A model generated the notes under the pieces. The model saw only the letters and a list, made by a program, of their open reading frames with translations. It was not told the origin of the DNA and made no database searches. The position numbers were made by a program, and so were the translations under genes. Shown piece after piece: positions 1 through 5,079 of a stretch of DNA of 6,522 bases. How positions within the stretch are numbered: the stretch's first letter is position 1; each line of letters opens with the position of its first letter. The stretch lies in NCBI GenBank assembly GCA_016208665.1, contig JACQXT010000083.1, positions 1 to 6,522 on the forward strand, written 5' to 3'. The stretch is from Chitinivibrionia bacterium (GTDB lineage: Bacteria; Krumholzibacteriota; Krumholzibacteriia; WVZY01).

Positions 1-324
1 CTCGGGGTCAACAACGCGCGTCCCACGATCCGCGCCTGTATCATGCTCGGCCGCATTGTGGCGGCCCGGAATGGCGCCGTGGCCGCCGGGGATCCGGCGT
101 TTCTGGATCTGTGCCACGATGTGCTGAACGCCGATTGCGTCAAAGTGACGCGCGATGGGCAGGCGGCGGGGCTTGAACGATTGGATGAGATCATCGCAAA
201 GCGCTGTCCGCCCGCGCCCAGGCTCGTCAGGAGATCCGATGGAAAAGCGCGGTCGGATCCCCCTCGTAACCGGAATCACGCGAAGGCGGCGGGGAAAGAA
301 AGGGGATGGGACCGTGGGACGTGA
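1..324 (+). CDS. gvpN: GvpN C-terminal part, gas vesicle AAA+ ATPase (5' end outside window)
   Basis: The frame is open from base 1 to TGA at 322-324, giving the last 107 codons of a protein whose start is upstream. The first 50 or so residues (PTIRACIMLGRIVAARNG, then DPAFLDLCHDVLNAD) resemble the C-terminal helical lid of GvpN, a MoxR-type AAA+ ATPase needed for full-size gas vesicles. The Walker motifs would lie upstream and cannot be checked. After about residue 72 the sequence becomes Arg/Lys/Pro-rich and no longer looks conserved. This tail overlaps the next gene in another frame from 239, so it may be an extension that is not selected. The assignment rests on this short conserved stretch plus the following gvpF, G, S, K and J genes. 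Another MoxR-type ATPase is possible but less likely in this context. Confidence 0.75.
   Translation, partial: LGVNNARPTIRACIMLGRIVAARNGAVAAGDPAFLDLCHDVLNADCVKVTRDGQAAGLERLDEIIAKRCPPAPRLVRRSDGKARSDPPRNRNHAKAAGKERGWDRGT
229..233 (+). promoter_or_regulatory. Shine-Dalgarno site inside gvpN tail
   Basis: AGGAG lies 5 bases before ATG 239. It is the main reason for starting the coiled-coil gene at 239, 86 bases inside the gvpN frame. A competing start is GTG 314, preceded by an AGGGGAT stretch at 301-307, which would cut the overlap with gvpN to 11 bases. Confidence 0.5.
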
Positions 325-649
325 ACGGCGAGGTGTGACGCATATTCATACGATGGCCGGGCTGGTGGACGGCCGCCGGGCCAGAAGCCCGCACGGAGCC
401 TTGCTGGAGTTGTCCATGCTGGAACTGGAAAAAGTCAGGCTCACGCGAGAGATGCAGCGAGCGGATCGGCGGTGCGCCGATATTCGGAAGCGGCTTGCTG
501 AAATTGACGCCAAGCAACACCGGCTCCAACGATTTGTGGAGGAGCCGCACGGGGAGGCGCAAGCGCACCAGGCGCACACGGTCGCCTTGCCGCTTCCGAT
601 CCATTCGGCGCCGACCGACAAGCTGAAAAAAAGAAGGTTGTGCTACTGA
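239..649 (+). CDS. Small basic coiled-coil protein of the gas vesicle cluster, function unknown
   Basis: This frame encodes 136 residues from ATG 239. I do not recognise a named family. Residues 1-50 are Arg/Gly-rich and low in information. Residues about 55-103 form one long charged helix with heptad-like Leu/Ile spacing (LLELSMLELEKVRL, then IRKRLAEIDAKQHRLQRF), so a coiled coil is likely. The tail is His/Ala/Pro-rich and ends basic (KLKKRRLCY). There is no signal peptide or membrane segment. It lies between gvpN and gvpF and overlaps gvpN, so co-translation and a role as a vesicle assembly accessory are inferred from context only. The 5' end could instead be GTG 314. The 3' end is also uncertain: an A7 run at 626-632 sits six codons before the stop, and one added A would extend the protein to 747 (169 residues). 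Confidence 0.6.
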   Translation: MEKRGRIPLVTGITRRRRGKKGDGTVGRERRGVTHIHTMAGLVDGRRARSPHGALLELSMLELEKVRLTREMQRADRRCADIRKRLAEIDAKQHRLQRFVEEPHGEAQAHQAHTVALPLPIHSAPTDKLKKRRLCY

Positions 650-657
650 GTGAGGTC

Positions 658-747
658 ATGAGCATGCGAGCATCATTCCAGATCGTGCGAGCCCGCGACA
701 GCGTCATCGCCTACGGCCTGAGAGATTTGGCCGAGGAAAGAACATGA
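658..747 (+). CDS. Possible mini-ORF or frameshifted tail of the preceding gene
   Basis: An ATG at 658, or better ATG 664 (8 bases after GAGG at 652-655), opens a 27 to 29 residue frame ending at TGA 745-747. That stop overlaps the gvpF start as ATGA. The peptide contains SFQIVRARDSVIAYGLRDLA, which looks like ordinary protein rather than noise. The same frame is open upstream back to 508 and reads AEKKKVVLLSEV across the A7 tract. Three readings fit: a separately translated small protein coupled to gvpF; the true C-terminus of the coiled-coil gene, joined by slippage or by a missing A in the sequence; or a chance frame. I cannot choose between them from the sequence alone. Confidence 0.35.
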   Translation: MSMRASFQIVRARDSVIAYGLRDLAEERT

Positions 748-1487
748 AGGGGATGGGAAAGTACCTCTACGCGATTGTCGCTGGACCGGGGGACCGGACC
801 TATGGGCCGATCGGCATCAATGGCGGCGTCGTGCATACTCTTTCCCATGGCTCGGTCGCGGCGGCGGTGAGCGACATGACGGAAAAAAGGATCCGGCCCG
901 AGCGCAGCAAGCTGGCGGCGCACCATGCCGTCGTCAAACGGCTGATGGAGGACGCCACCGTCCTGCCGGTGGCGTTCGGGACCCTTGCCGACAGTCCCCA
1001 GGCGATCCGGAAGATCCTGAAGGAGAACCGTGATGACTTTGTCGAACAACTGAACCGGGTGCGCGGGAAAGTCGAGATGGGTCTGCGTGTCGCCTGGGAT
1101 GTGCCGAATATCTTTGAGTACATGGTGAACCGCCATCCCGAGTTGGCGGCCTTGCGGGACGAGGTGATGGGAAAGCAGCGCGGCCCTTCGCAGGAGGAAA
1201 AAATCGAGCTGGGACGATTGTTCGATCGCTTGTTGTCTCAGGACCGCGAGCGGCACACGGAAGCGGTCGTGGAGGCGCTCGCGCCGCACTGCGTGGACAT
1301 CACGCGGAATCAGCCCCGGGAGGAACGGGAGGTGATGCATCTGGCCTGCCTGGTCGATCGGGAACTCCAGAAGCGGTTCGAGGACGGCGTCTTTGAGGCG
1401 GCCAAGCTGTTCGACGACCACTTCGCCTTCGATTTCAACGGGCCGTGGGCGCCGCATCATTTTGTCCATGTCGCCTTGGAGGTCTGA
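744..1487 (+). CDS. gvpF: GvpF, gas vesicle protein of the GvpL/F family
   Basis: This 247-residue protein has the usual length and layout of the GvpL/F family, minor proteins needed for gas vesicle nucleation. The N-terminus KYLYAIV begins the first domain. Residues 60-80 hold HAVVKRLMED and VLPVAFGT, residues 108-115 GKVEMGLR, and residues 227-241 FAFDFNGPWAPHHFV, all typical of the family. It is expected to be cytoplasmic and to bind GvpA; no signal peptide is visible. ATG 744 is preceded by GAGGAAAG at 733-740. The ATG overlaps the stop of the mini-ORF (ATGA), which suggests translational coupling. gvpG follows 8 bases after the stop. F and L share a fold, so the letter rests on position between gvpN and gvpG. 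No second GvpL/F gene is seen in the window. Confidence 0.93.
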   Translation: MKGMGKYLYAIVAGPGDRTYGPIGINGGVVHTLSHGSVAAAVSDMTEKRIRPERSKLAAHHAVVKRLMEDATVLPVAFGTLADSPQAIRKILKENRDDFVEQLNRVRGKVEMGLRVAWDVPNIFEYMVNRHPELAALRDEVMGKQRGPSQEEKIELGRLFDRLLSQDRERHTEAVVEALAPHCVDITRNQPREEREVMHLACLVDRELQKRFEDGVFEAAKLFDDHFAFDFNGPWAPHHFVHVALEV

Positions 1488-1495
1488 GGATCCCG

Positions 1496-1849
1496 ATGTT
1501 CCTCGTGGATGATCTGTTGGCGGCCCCGTTCACAAGCCTGCTGTGGGTCTTCAGGGAACTGCACCACGCCGTTCAGCGGGAAATTGCCGGGGAGGCGGAA
1601 GCCGTGACCCGGTCGCTCAGCGAACTCTATATGAAACTGGAGACGGGGGCCATCACGGAAGAAGAATTTGCGGCCGGGGAAAAGCCGCTCCTCGACCGGC
1701 TGGACGCCATACGGGAGCGCGAAGAGGGCGTTGCGGAAGGGGGAGGGGAAGAAGAGTTGGAGGAAGAGGAAGAAGCCGGGGACGAACCCGAGCCCCACGC
1801 GTTCCTTCCTGTTGGTTTCGACCGATCCCGCCCATTCGCTGGCCGATAG
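1496..1849 (+). CDS. gvpG: GvpG, gas vesicle accessory protein with altered C-terminus
   Basis: ATG 1496 follows a GAGGA site (1486-1490) by 5 bases and starts MFLVDDLLAAP, a typical GvpG beginning. Residues 1-75 match the short helical GvpG family: LLWVFRELHHAVQREI, then LSELYMKLETGAITEEEF and a Leu/Asp-rich helix. GvpG is a minor protein thought to act with GvpF/L in early assembly. Residues 81-100 are a Glu run encoded by a purine-rich tract (about 1738-1778). The last 17 or so residues are an out-of-frame reading of DNA that in another frame encodes the ArsA STDPAHS motif. At 117 residues it is longer than usual for the family (about 80-100), so the original stop has probably been lost, most simply by a deletion that also removed the start of the next gene. 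Confidence 0.88.
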   Translation: MFLVDDLLAAPFTSLLWVFRELHHAVQREIAGEAEAVTRSLSELYMKLETGAITEEEFAAGEKPLLDRLDAIREREEGVAEGGGEEELEEEEEAGDEPEPHAFLPVGFDRSRPFAGR

Positions 1850-3698
1850 TTTCGCCGGCCCCTCCCCGCTTGAGAATCTCACGCTCTGTGAAATGAACCC
1901 GCAGGACAGCCTGGACCGGTTCAAGGCCCGGCATGATGAGCACCTCCGCGCGATCGCCCTGCGCGGGACATTTTTGGATGAGGCCGATGTCACTCAGCTT
2001 TTGGATCTCTCCATGCCCGGTCTGGATGAAATCATGGCTCTCCTGGAGATCGCGGACTGGGTGAAGGAGGAGCGGTATGCCTGCATCGTGGTGGACACCG
2101 CGCCGGCGGGGCATACACTCCGGCTCCTGGGTCTTCCGGCTCTCATGCGGCAGTGGGTGGCCGCACTGGACGCGATGCTGGCCAAGCACCGGTATATGAT
2201 GCGGCTGTACCGGGGCGCGTATCGCAAAGATCCGGTTGATCTCTATCTGGAAGAGACCGCGGCCGACCTGACGAACCTGGGGGCGCTGCTGCGGTCGCCG
2301 GGACGGTGCCGCTTCGTACCGGTCCTGCTAACTGAGAGGCTGAGTATTGTCATCACGAGGATGATGGTCGCGGAACTGGAGAAGCTCAACCTTCCCGTGC
2401 GCGAGATGGTTGTCAACAGGCTGTTTCCCCCCTCCCTTGCCCTCCCCCTCGATGGGGGAGGGGAGGGTGGGGGTGACTGTCCGGCCTGCGCTGAATGGGC
2501 ATCGAGGCAGACCGTTGCGATCGGGGAGCTGAAGCAGGCATTTCCACGATACACGCCCTGGGGCCTGCCCCTCTTCCTAAAAGAGGCGCGAGGGGTGGAG
2601 CGGCTCTCATCCGTGTGGCAACACGCCCGTCCGCTGACGCAGCCGGCGTTCCGCGTTCCGCCTTCAGCGTTCGGCGCTCAGTTGGGGCCGGCAGTTGACC
2701 ATCCCGCTTCTCTTCCCCCTCCTTCGATGAAGCTCCTCCTGTTTGCGGGAAAGGGAGGGGTGGGAAAGACCACTCTGGCCTGCGCCTCGGCGCTGCGCCT
2801 GGCGGAGGAGTGGAGCGGGAAGGAGATCCTCCTCTTTTCCATCGACCCGGCGCATTCGCTTGCCGCCTGTCTGGGCCGTGAGATCGGTCCACGGGAAGTC
2901 CTGGTGGCGCGGGGGCTGACCGCGATCGAACTGGACGCTCAGGCGGAGTATGAGCGATTGAAGCAGGACTATGCGGAGGAGTTGACCGGGATCTTTGAGC
3001 GTGTCACCGGACAGACGGGGATCGACCTCGCGTTCGACCGGGAGGTCATGGAACGGATCCTGGACCTGGCCCCACCGGGCCTGGATGAGATATTGGCGCT
3101 TACCCGGATCGTGGAACTGATGGACCGCGGCCGGTATGACCTCTTTGTCCTGGACACGGCCCCCACCGGCCACCTCCTCCGCTTCCTGGAAATGCCGGAG
3201 CTGATCGAGGAATGGCTTCGGACTTTCTTCGGTCTGTTCTTGAAGTACCGGGAGGTCTTCCGGTTGCCGAGGATCTCGCGGATGATGGTCGAGCTCTCCA
3301 AGCGGGTGAAGCGGTTCCGGCGGATCCTGATCGATCCGGACCAAGCGGCGCTGGCGGCGGTGACGATTCCCACCGAGATGGCGTATGCGGAGACGAACGA
3401 TCTTGTGGCCGCCTGTGAACGGCTCGGGGTTGCGGCGCCGGTCCTGTTCGTGAACAGGGTTACGCCGCCGTCTTCCTGCCCCGCCTGTTCCGCGTTGCGG
3501 CGCGAGGAGGAACCGGCGCTGCGCCGGTGCAAAGAGGCCTTTGCCGGGCGTCACTGTACCGTGGTGTCCCGACAGGGAAGTCTCCGGGGGGTCGAGCGGC
3601 TGAGCGCCCTGGGCCGGACGCTCTATGTCACTTCAGGTTCACGCGATGCGGCGCGGACAAAAGGGAGGACGCAATGGAAACTGGCGGAGATTCTCTAA
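1668..3698 (+). CDS. Tandem ArsA/Get3-like ATPase, first half truncated and lacking its P-loop
   Basis: Two ArsA-type half-domains share one open frame. First half: STDPAHS at 1818-1838, DTAPAGHT at 2094-2117 and CPAC at 2478-2489, but no GKGGVGKT anywhere before it. Second half, from Met 2727: deviant Walker A GKGGVGKTT (2748-2774), SIDPAHS (2838-2858), DTAPTGH (3153-3173) and CPAC (3477-3488), apparently complete. ArsA/Get3 proteins are cytoplasmic P-loop ATPases that work as dimers or pseudo-dimers; in Get3 the CxxC binds zinc at the dimer interface. The start is uncertain. TTG 1668 (weak GGAAG at 1657-1661) and TTG 1812 are the only candidates noted before the motif, and residues encoded before about 1806 are gvpG DNA read out of frame. 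The gene overlaps gvpG by about 180 bases and the TPR gene by 25. It carries an in-frame palindrome (2429-2473) and a heptad repeat (2646-2680). It may be one working protein, a decaying first half with a live second half, or a fusion of two former genes. Arsenite transport is unlikely in this setting; a chaperone or assembly role is inferred. Confidence 0.75.
   Translation: MRPGKSRSSTGWTPYGSAKRALRKGEGKKSWRKRKKPGTNPSPTRSFLLVSTDPAHSLADSFAGPSPLENLTLCEMNPQDSLDRFKARHDEHLRAIALRGTFLDEADVTQLLDLSMPGLDEIMALLEIADWVKEERYACIVVDTAPAGHTLRLLGLPALMRQWVAALDAMLAKHRYMMRLYRGAYRKDPVDLYLEETAADLTNLGALLRSPGRCRFVPVLLTERLSIVITRMMVAELEKLNLPVREMVVNRLFPPSLALPLDGGGEGGGDCPACAEWASRQTVAIGELKQAFPRYTPWGLPLFLKEARGVERLSSVWQHARPLTQPAFRVPPSAFGAQLGPAVDHPASLPPPSMKLLLFAGKGGVGKTTLACASALRLAEEWSGKEILLFSIDPAHSLAACLGREIGPREVLVARGLTAIELDAQAEYERLKQDYAEELTGIFERVTGQTGIDLAFDREVMERILDLAPPGLDEILALTRIVELMDRGRYDLFVLDTAPTGHLLRFLEMPELIEEWLRTFFGLFLKYREVFRLPRISRMMVELSKRVKRFRRILIDPDQAALAAVTIPTEMAYAETNDLVAACERLGVAAPVLFVNRVTPPSSCPACSALRREEEPALRRCKEAFAGRHCTVVSRQGSLRGVERLSALGRTLYVTSGSRDAARTKGRTQWKLAEIL
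2429..2473 (+). repeat. 45-bp GC-rich palindrome inserted in frame in the ArsA-like gene
   Basis: Arms 2429-2448 and 2454-2473 pair around a TCGAT loop with 16 Watson-Crick pairs, 2 G-T pairs and 2 mismatches. It encodes about 15 residues (PPSLALPLDGGGEGGG region) between NRLF and CPAC. In the second half of the same protein only PPSS separates NRVT from CPAC, so it adds about 13 residues. The right arm consists of four G-runs separated by single bases. Confidence 0.75.
2646..2680 (+). repeat. Five tandem imperfect 7-bp repeats in the linker between ATPase halves
   Basis: The units are GCGTTCC, GCGTTCC, GCCTTCA, GCGTTCG and GCGCTCA, consensus GCGTTCN. They encode AFRVPPSAFGA in the linker. 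Because the unit is 7 bases, gain or loss of one copy shifts the reading frame of the second ATPase half. Confidence 0.7.
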
Positions 3699-4012
3699 TC
3701 ATGGAATCAGGCGCCGCGGCGCCGGGGAGCGGCGAGCCGGCCGCCCGCGGTGCGGGCGGCCCGGTGAAATCCGGGGCGGAGGCTGGCGCGAACCAGGCGC
3801 TGATCGATCACCTTCTCGCCATGGCTCATCAATACCGGAGCGAGGGGAACCTCCGGCAGGCGACGGAGCTGTACTGGACGCTCGCGGAGGACTACCTAGG
3901 AACTCCTCAGGCGGACGCGGCCAGGGCAGCGCTGCTGGAACTGGCCGCGGGCTATGAGCGTAACGAAGCCCGGCACATGGCTCGCAGTATCTATAAACGA
4001 CTTCTGGAGTAG
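3674..4012 (+). CDS. Small TPR-like protein of the gas vesicle cluster
   Basis: ATG 3674 follows GGGAGG (3663-3668) by 5 bases and overlaps the end of the ArsA-like gene by 25 bases, giving 112 residues. Residues 1-40 are Gly/Ala/Glu/Pro-rich and probably unstructured. Residues about 41-112 read as roughly one and a half to two tetratricopeptide helical hairpins: LLAMAHQYRSEGNLRQATEL, then LAEDYLGTPQADAARAALLE and a final helix MARSIYKRLLE. The Ala, Gly, Tyr and Ala residues fall where a TPR has its small and aromatic positions. TPR proteins bind other proteins; the likely partners here are the ArsA-like ATPase or Gvp proteins, by context only. No signal peptide or membrane segment is seen. 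ATG 3701 is a possible later start without a comparable ribosome site. Confidence 0.75.
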   Translation: METGGDSLIMESGAAAPGSGEPAARGAGGPVKSGAEAGANQALIDHLLAMAHQYRSEGNLRQATELYWTLAEDYLGTPQADAARAALLELAAGYERNEARHMARSIYKRLLE

Positions 4013-4016
4013 GGGG
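4012..4016 (+). promoter_or_regulatory. Ribosome binding site for the TTG start of gvpS
   Basis: A GGGGG stretch (within AGGGGGT, 4011-4017) lies 8 bases before TTG 4025. An in-frame TGA at 4019-4021 excludes any start further upstream, and no in-frame ATG exists before the conserved core, so TTG is the best start. Confidence 0.5.
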
Positions 4017-4024
4017 TCTGAATC

Positions 4025-4234
4025 TTGGCGAAGGATCTCGCTTTCGATCGGGAGGGAATTTCCCTCTGCGACGTCCTTGACCGCGCGCTGAATTCGGGGG
4101 TGGTGGTCGCGGGCGACATTGTGATCTCGGTGGCCGGGGTGGACCTGATCTATTTGAATCTGCAACTGCTCCTGACCTCGGTTGAAACCGCGAGTGGGCT
4201 CAAGCTGACCGGTGAGCCCGCGCGCGCGGACTGA
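4025..4234 (+). CDS. gvpS: GvpS, minor gas vesicle protein of the GvpA/J/M/S family
   Basis: This is a 69-residue protein of the GvpA-like family. Residues 12-22 (ISLCDVLDRAL) form the first helix, 25-37 (GVVVAGDIVISVA) the first strand with the turn, and 38-55 (GVDLIYLNLQLLLTSVET) the second strand and following helix. The GVDL-Y-L and SVET signature fits GvpS/GvpM better than GvpA or GvpJ. In B. megaterium the same gene sits before gvpK, as here. The family members are hydrophobic proteins thought to contribute to shell nucleation or the vesicle tips. It has only about 14 residues after SVET, so the longer tail found in some GvpS proteins is missing. It starts with TTG, 12 bases after the TPR gene. 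Confidence 0.85.
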   Translation: MAKDLAFDREGISLCDVLDRALNSGVVVAGDIVISVAGVDLIYLNLQLLLTSVETASGLKLTGEPARAD

Positions 4235-4252
4235 ATCACCGCGGGAGAGCGC

Positions 4253-4579
4253 ATGAACGAATCCCTTGCCTTCCTCTTCCCCGCTGAAGAGGAAAAAGCA
4301 GGAAATGCACCCCGGTCCCCGCACATTGCGCTGGATCCGGAGAACGTCAAGAAGGGGTTGGGGCAACTGGTCTTGACGCTGGTGGAGTTGATCCGCCGGC
4401 TCCTGGAGAAACAGGCGCTTCGTCGGATCGAGGGGGGCTCGCTGACGGAGCAGGAGGTTGAACGCCTGGGCCTGACGTTCCTCGAATTGCATGAACAAAT
4501 GAAGCGGCTGAAACAAGAGTTCGGCCTGACGGATGAGGATCTGAATCCGGATCTCGGTCCGCTCGGCAAGCTGTTGTAA
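4253..4579 (+). CDS. gvpK: GvpK, gas vesicle protein
   Basis: ATG 4253 follows GGGAG (4243-4247) by 5 bases and gives 108 residues, near the family's usual size. Residues 26-60 (IALDPENVKKGLGQLVLTLV, then ELIRRLLEKQALRRIE) and 61-80 (GGSLTEQEVERLGLTFLELH) are the GvpK core. The C-terminus EDLNPDLGPLGKLL is the characteristic family ending. GvpK is a small, mostly helical minor protein needed for vesicle formation in several systems; its biochemical role is not settled. The first 20 residues (FLFPAEEEKAGNAP) are a variable leader. It lies 18 bases after gvpS and just before gvpJ, the same order as in B. megaterium. Confidence 0.95.
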   Translation: MNESLAFLFPAEEEKAGNAPRSPHIALDPENVKKGLGQLVLTLVELIRRLLEKQALRRIEGGSLTEQEVERLGLTFLELHEQMKRLKQEFGLTDEDLNPDLGPLGKLL

Positions 4580-4618
4580 ACAACGCCGTCATCGATGGCT
4601 CAACGGGGTAGAAAAGAG

Positions 4619-4960
4619 ATGGGCATCCCGCAAAAAACGCAAAGCAACATAACGCACTCCGTGAATTCCTCGACCCTGGCGGACGTTTTGGAACGGATCC
4701 TGGACAAGGGCCTGGTGATCGCCGGTGACATCAAGATCAAGCTCGTGGATATCGAGCTTCTGACCATTCAGATCCGCCTCCTGATCTGCTCCGTGGACAA
4801 GGCCCGCGAGATGGGCATTGACTGGTGGACGACCAATTCCTACCTCAGCTCCAGCGCCGCACCGGAAAAGTCCCAAGTTGAGGACCTGAGCGCCCGCATC
4901 GCCCGGTTGGAGGAGGCATTCCGGGAGCCGGCCCCCTCGGCCGCGCAGGAGACGCCCTGA
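4619..4960 (+). CDS. gvpJ: GvpJ, minor gas vesicle protein of the GvpA/J family
   Basis: This protein has 113 residues from ATG 4619. Residues 19-62 (TLADVLERILDKGLVIAGDI, then IELLTIQIRLLICSVDKA) form the GvpA-type core, and residues 63-78 (REMGIDWWTTNSYLSS) carry the DWW and YLSS signature that marks GvpJ rather than GvpA. The C-terminus has a short charged helix (about 86-101) and a Pro/Ala tail. GvpJ is thought to be part of the nucleating tip. The start is uncertain: ATG 4595 would add 8 residues but has no ribosome site, while 4619 has GGGG at 4605-4608 and a purine stretch just before it. It is the last gvp gene before a convergent neighbour, so the operon probably ends here. gvpT and gvpU, which follow in B. 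megaterium, are absent. Confidence 0.94.
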   Translation: MGIPQKTQSNITHSVNSSTLADVLERILDKGLVIAGDIKIKLVDIELLTIQIRLLICSVDKAREMGIDWWTTNSYLSSSAAPEKSQVEDLSARIARLEEAFREPAPSAAQETP

Positions 4961-5025
4961 TCCTGCGTTCGAGCGATTCCGGTGGTGATCGGTGGGTATC
5001 GTATGATGCAGCGGTAGCCGTGTTA

Positions 5026-5075
5026 TGGGACTCCTCCCCCCCTTGTGGATGTGGGTTAGGGTGAGAGGAGTCCCA
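5026..5075. terminator. Hairpin between convergent genes, probable bidirectional terminator
   Basis: TGGGACTCCTC (5026-5036) and GAGGAGTCCCA (5065-5075) form a perfect 11-bp stem with a 28-base loop that is C-rich on one side and G-rich on the other, so further pairing is possible. It lies between the gvpJ stop (4960) and the - strand gene's stop (5080). Neither side has a clear T-run, so intrinsic termination is not certain; it may instead protect the 3' end. The rest of the gap (4961-5025) shows nothing I can name. Confidence 0.5.
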
Positions 5076-5079
5076 GAGC

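Noticed and set aside
626..633. dnaX-type programmed -1 frameshift site A AAA AAG
   Set aside because: The heptamer is present at 627-633, but its register belongs to the other frame, not to the coiled-coil gene's frame, so a canonical tandem slip does not give the needed shift. Transcript slippage or a sequencing indel fits better.
711..1469. 252-residue frame on the - strand
   Set aside because: It is the antisense shadow of gvpF, whose + strand product has clear family motifs; the - strand protein is rich in His, Arg, Gln and Pro with no recognisable domain.
1668..1806. A P-loop for the first ArsA half hidden by a simple frameshift
   Set aside because: I read all three forward frames of this stretch; none contains GKGGVGKT or a close variant, so a one-base error cannot explain the missing motif.
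1457..2189. Two - strand frames of 178 residues
   Set aside because: They are antisense to gvpG and the first ArsA half and have no recognisable family features.
2646..2680. CRISPR-like repeat
   Set aside because: The units are 7 bases, directly adjacent with no spacers, and within a coding frame.
2664..3554. 296-residue frame on the - strand
   Set aside because: It lies opposite the intact second ArsA half with P-loop and DTAPTGH; the high-GC antisense frame is open by codon bias.
4595..4618. Upstream ATG 4595 as the gvpJ start
   Set aside because: No ribosome site precedes it, while ATG 4619 has a purine-rich upstream stretch; still possible, and it would add only 8 residues.
4961..5025. 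Promoter or small RNA in the gap after gvpJ
   Set aside because: No convincing -35/-10 pair, frame or further stem was visible in this stretch.
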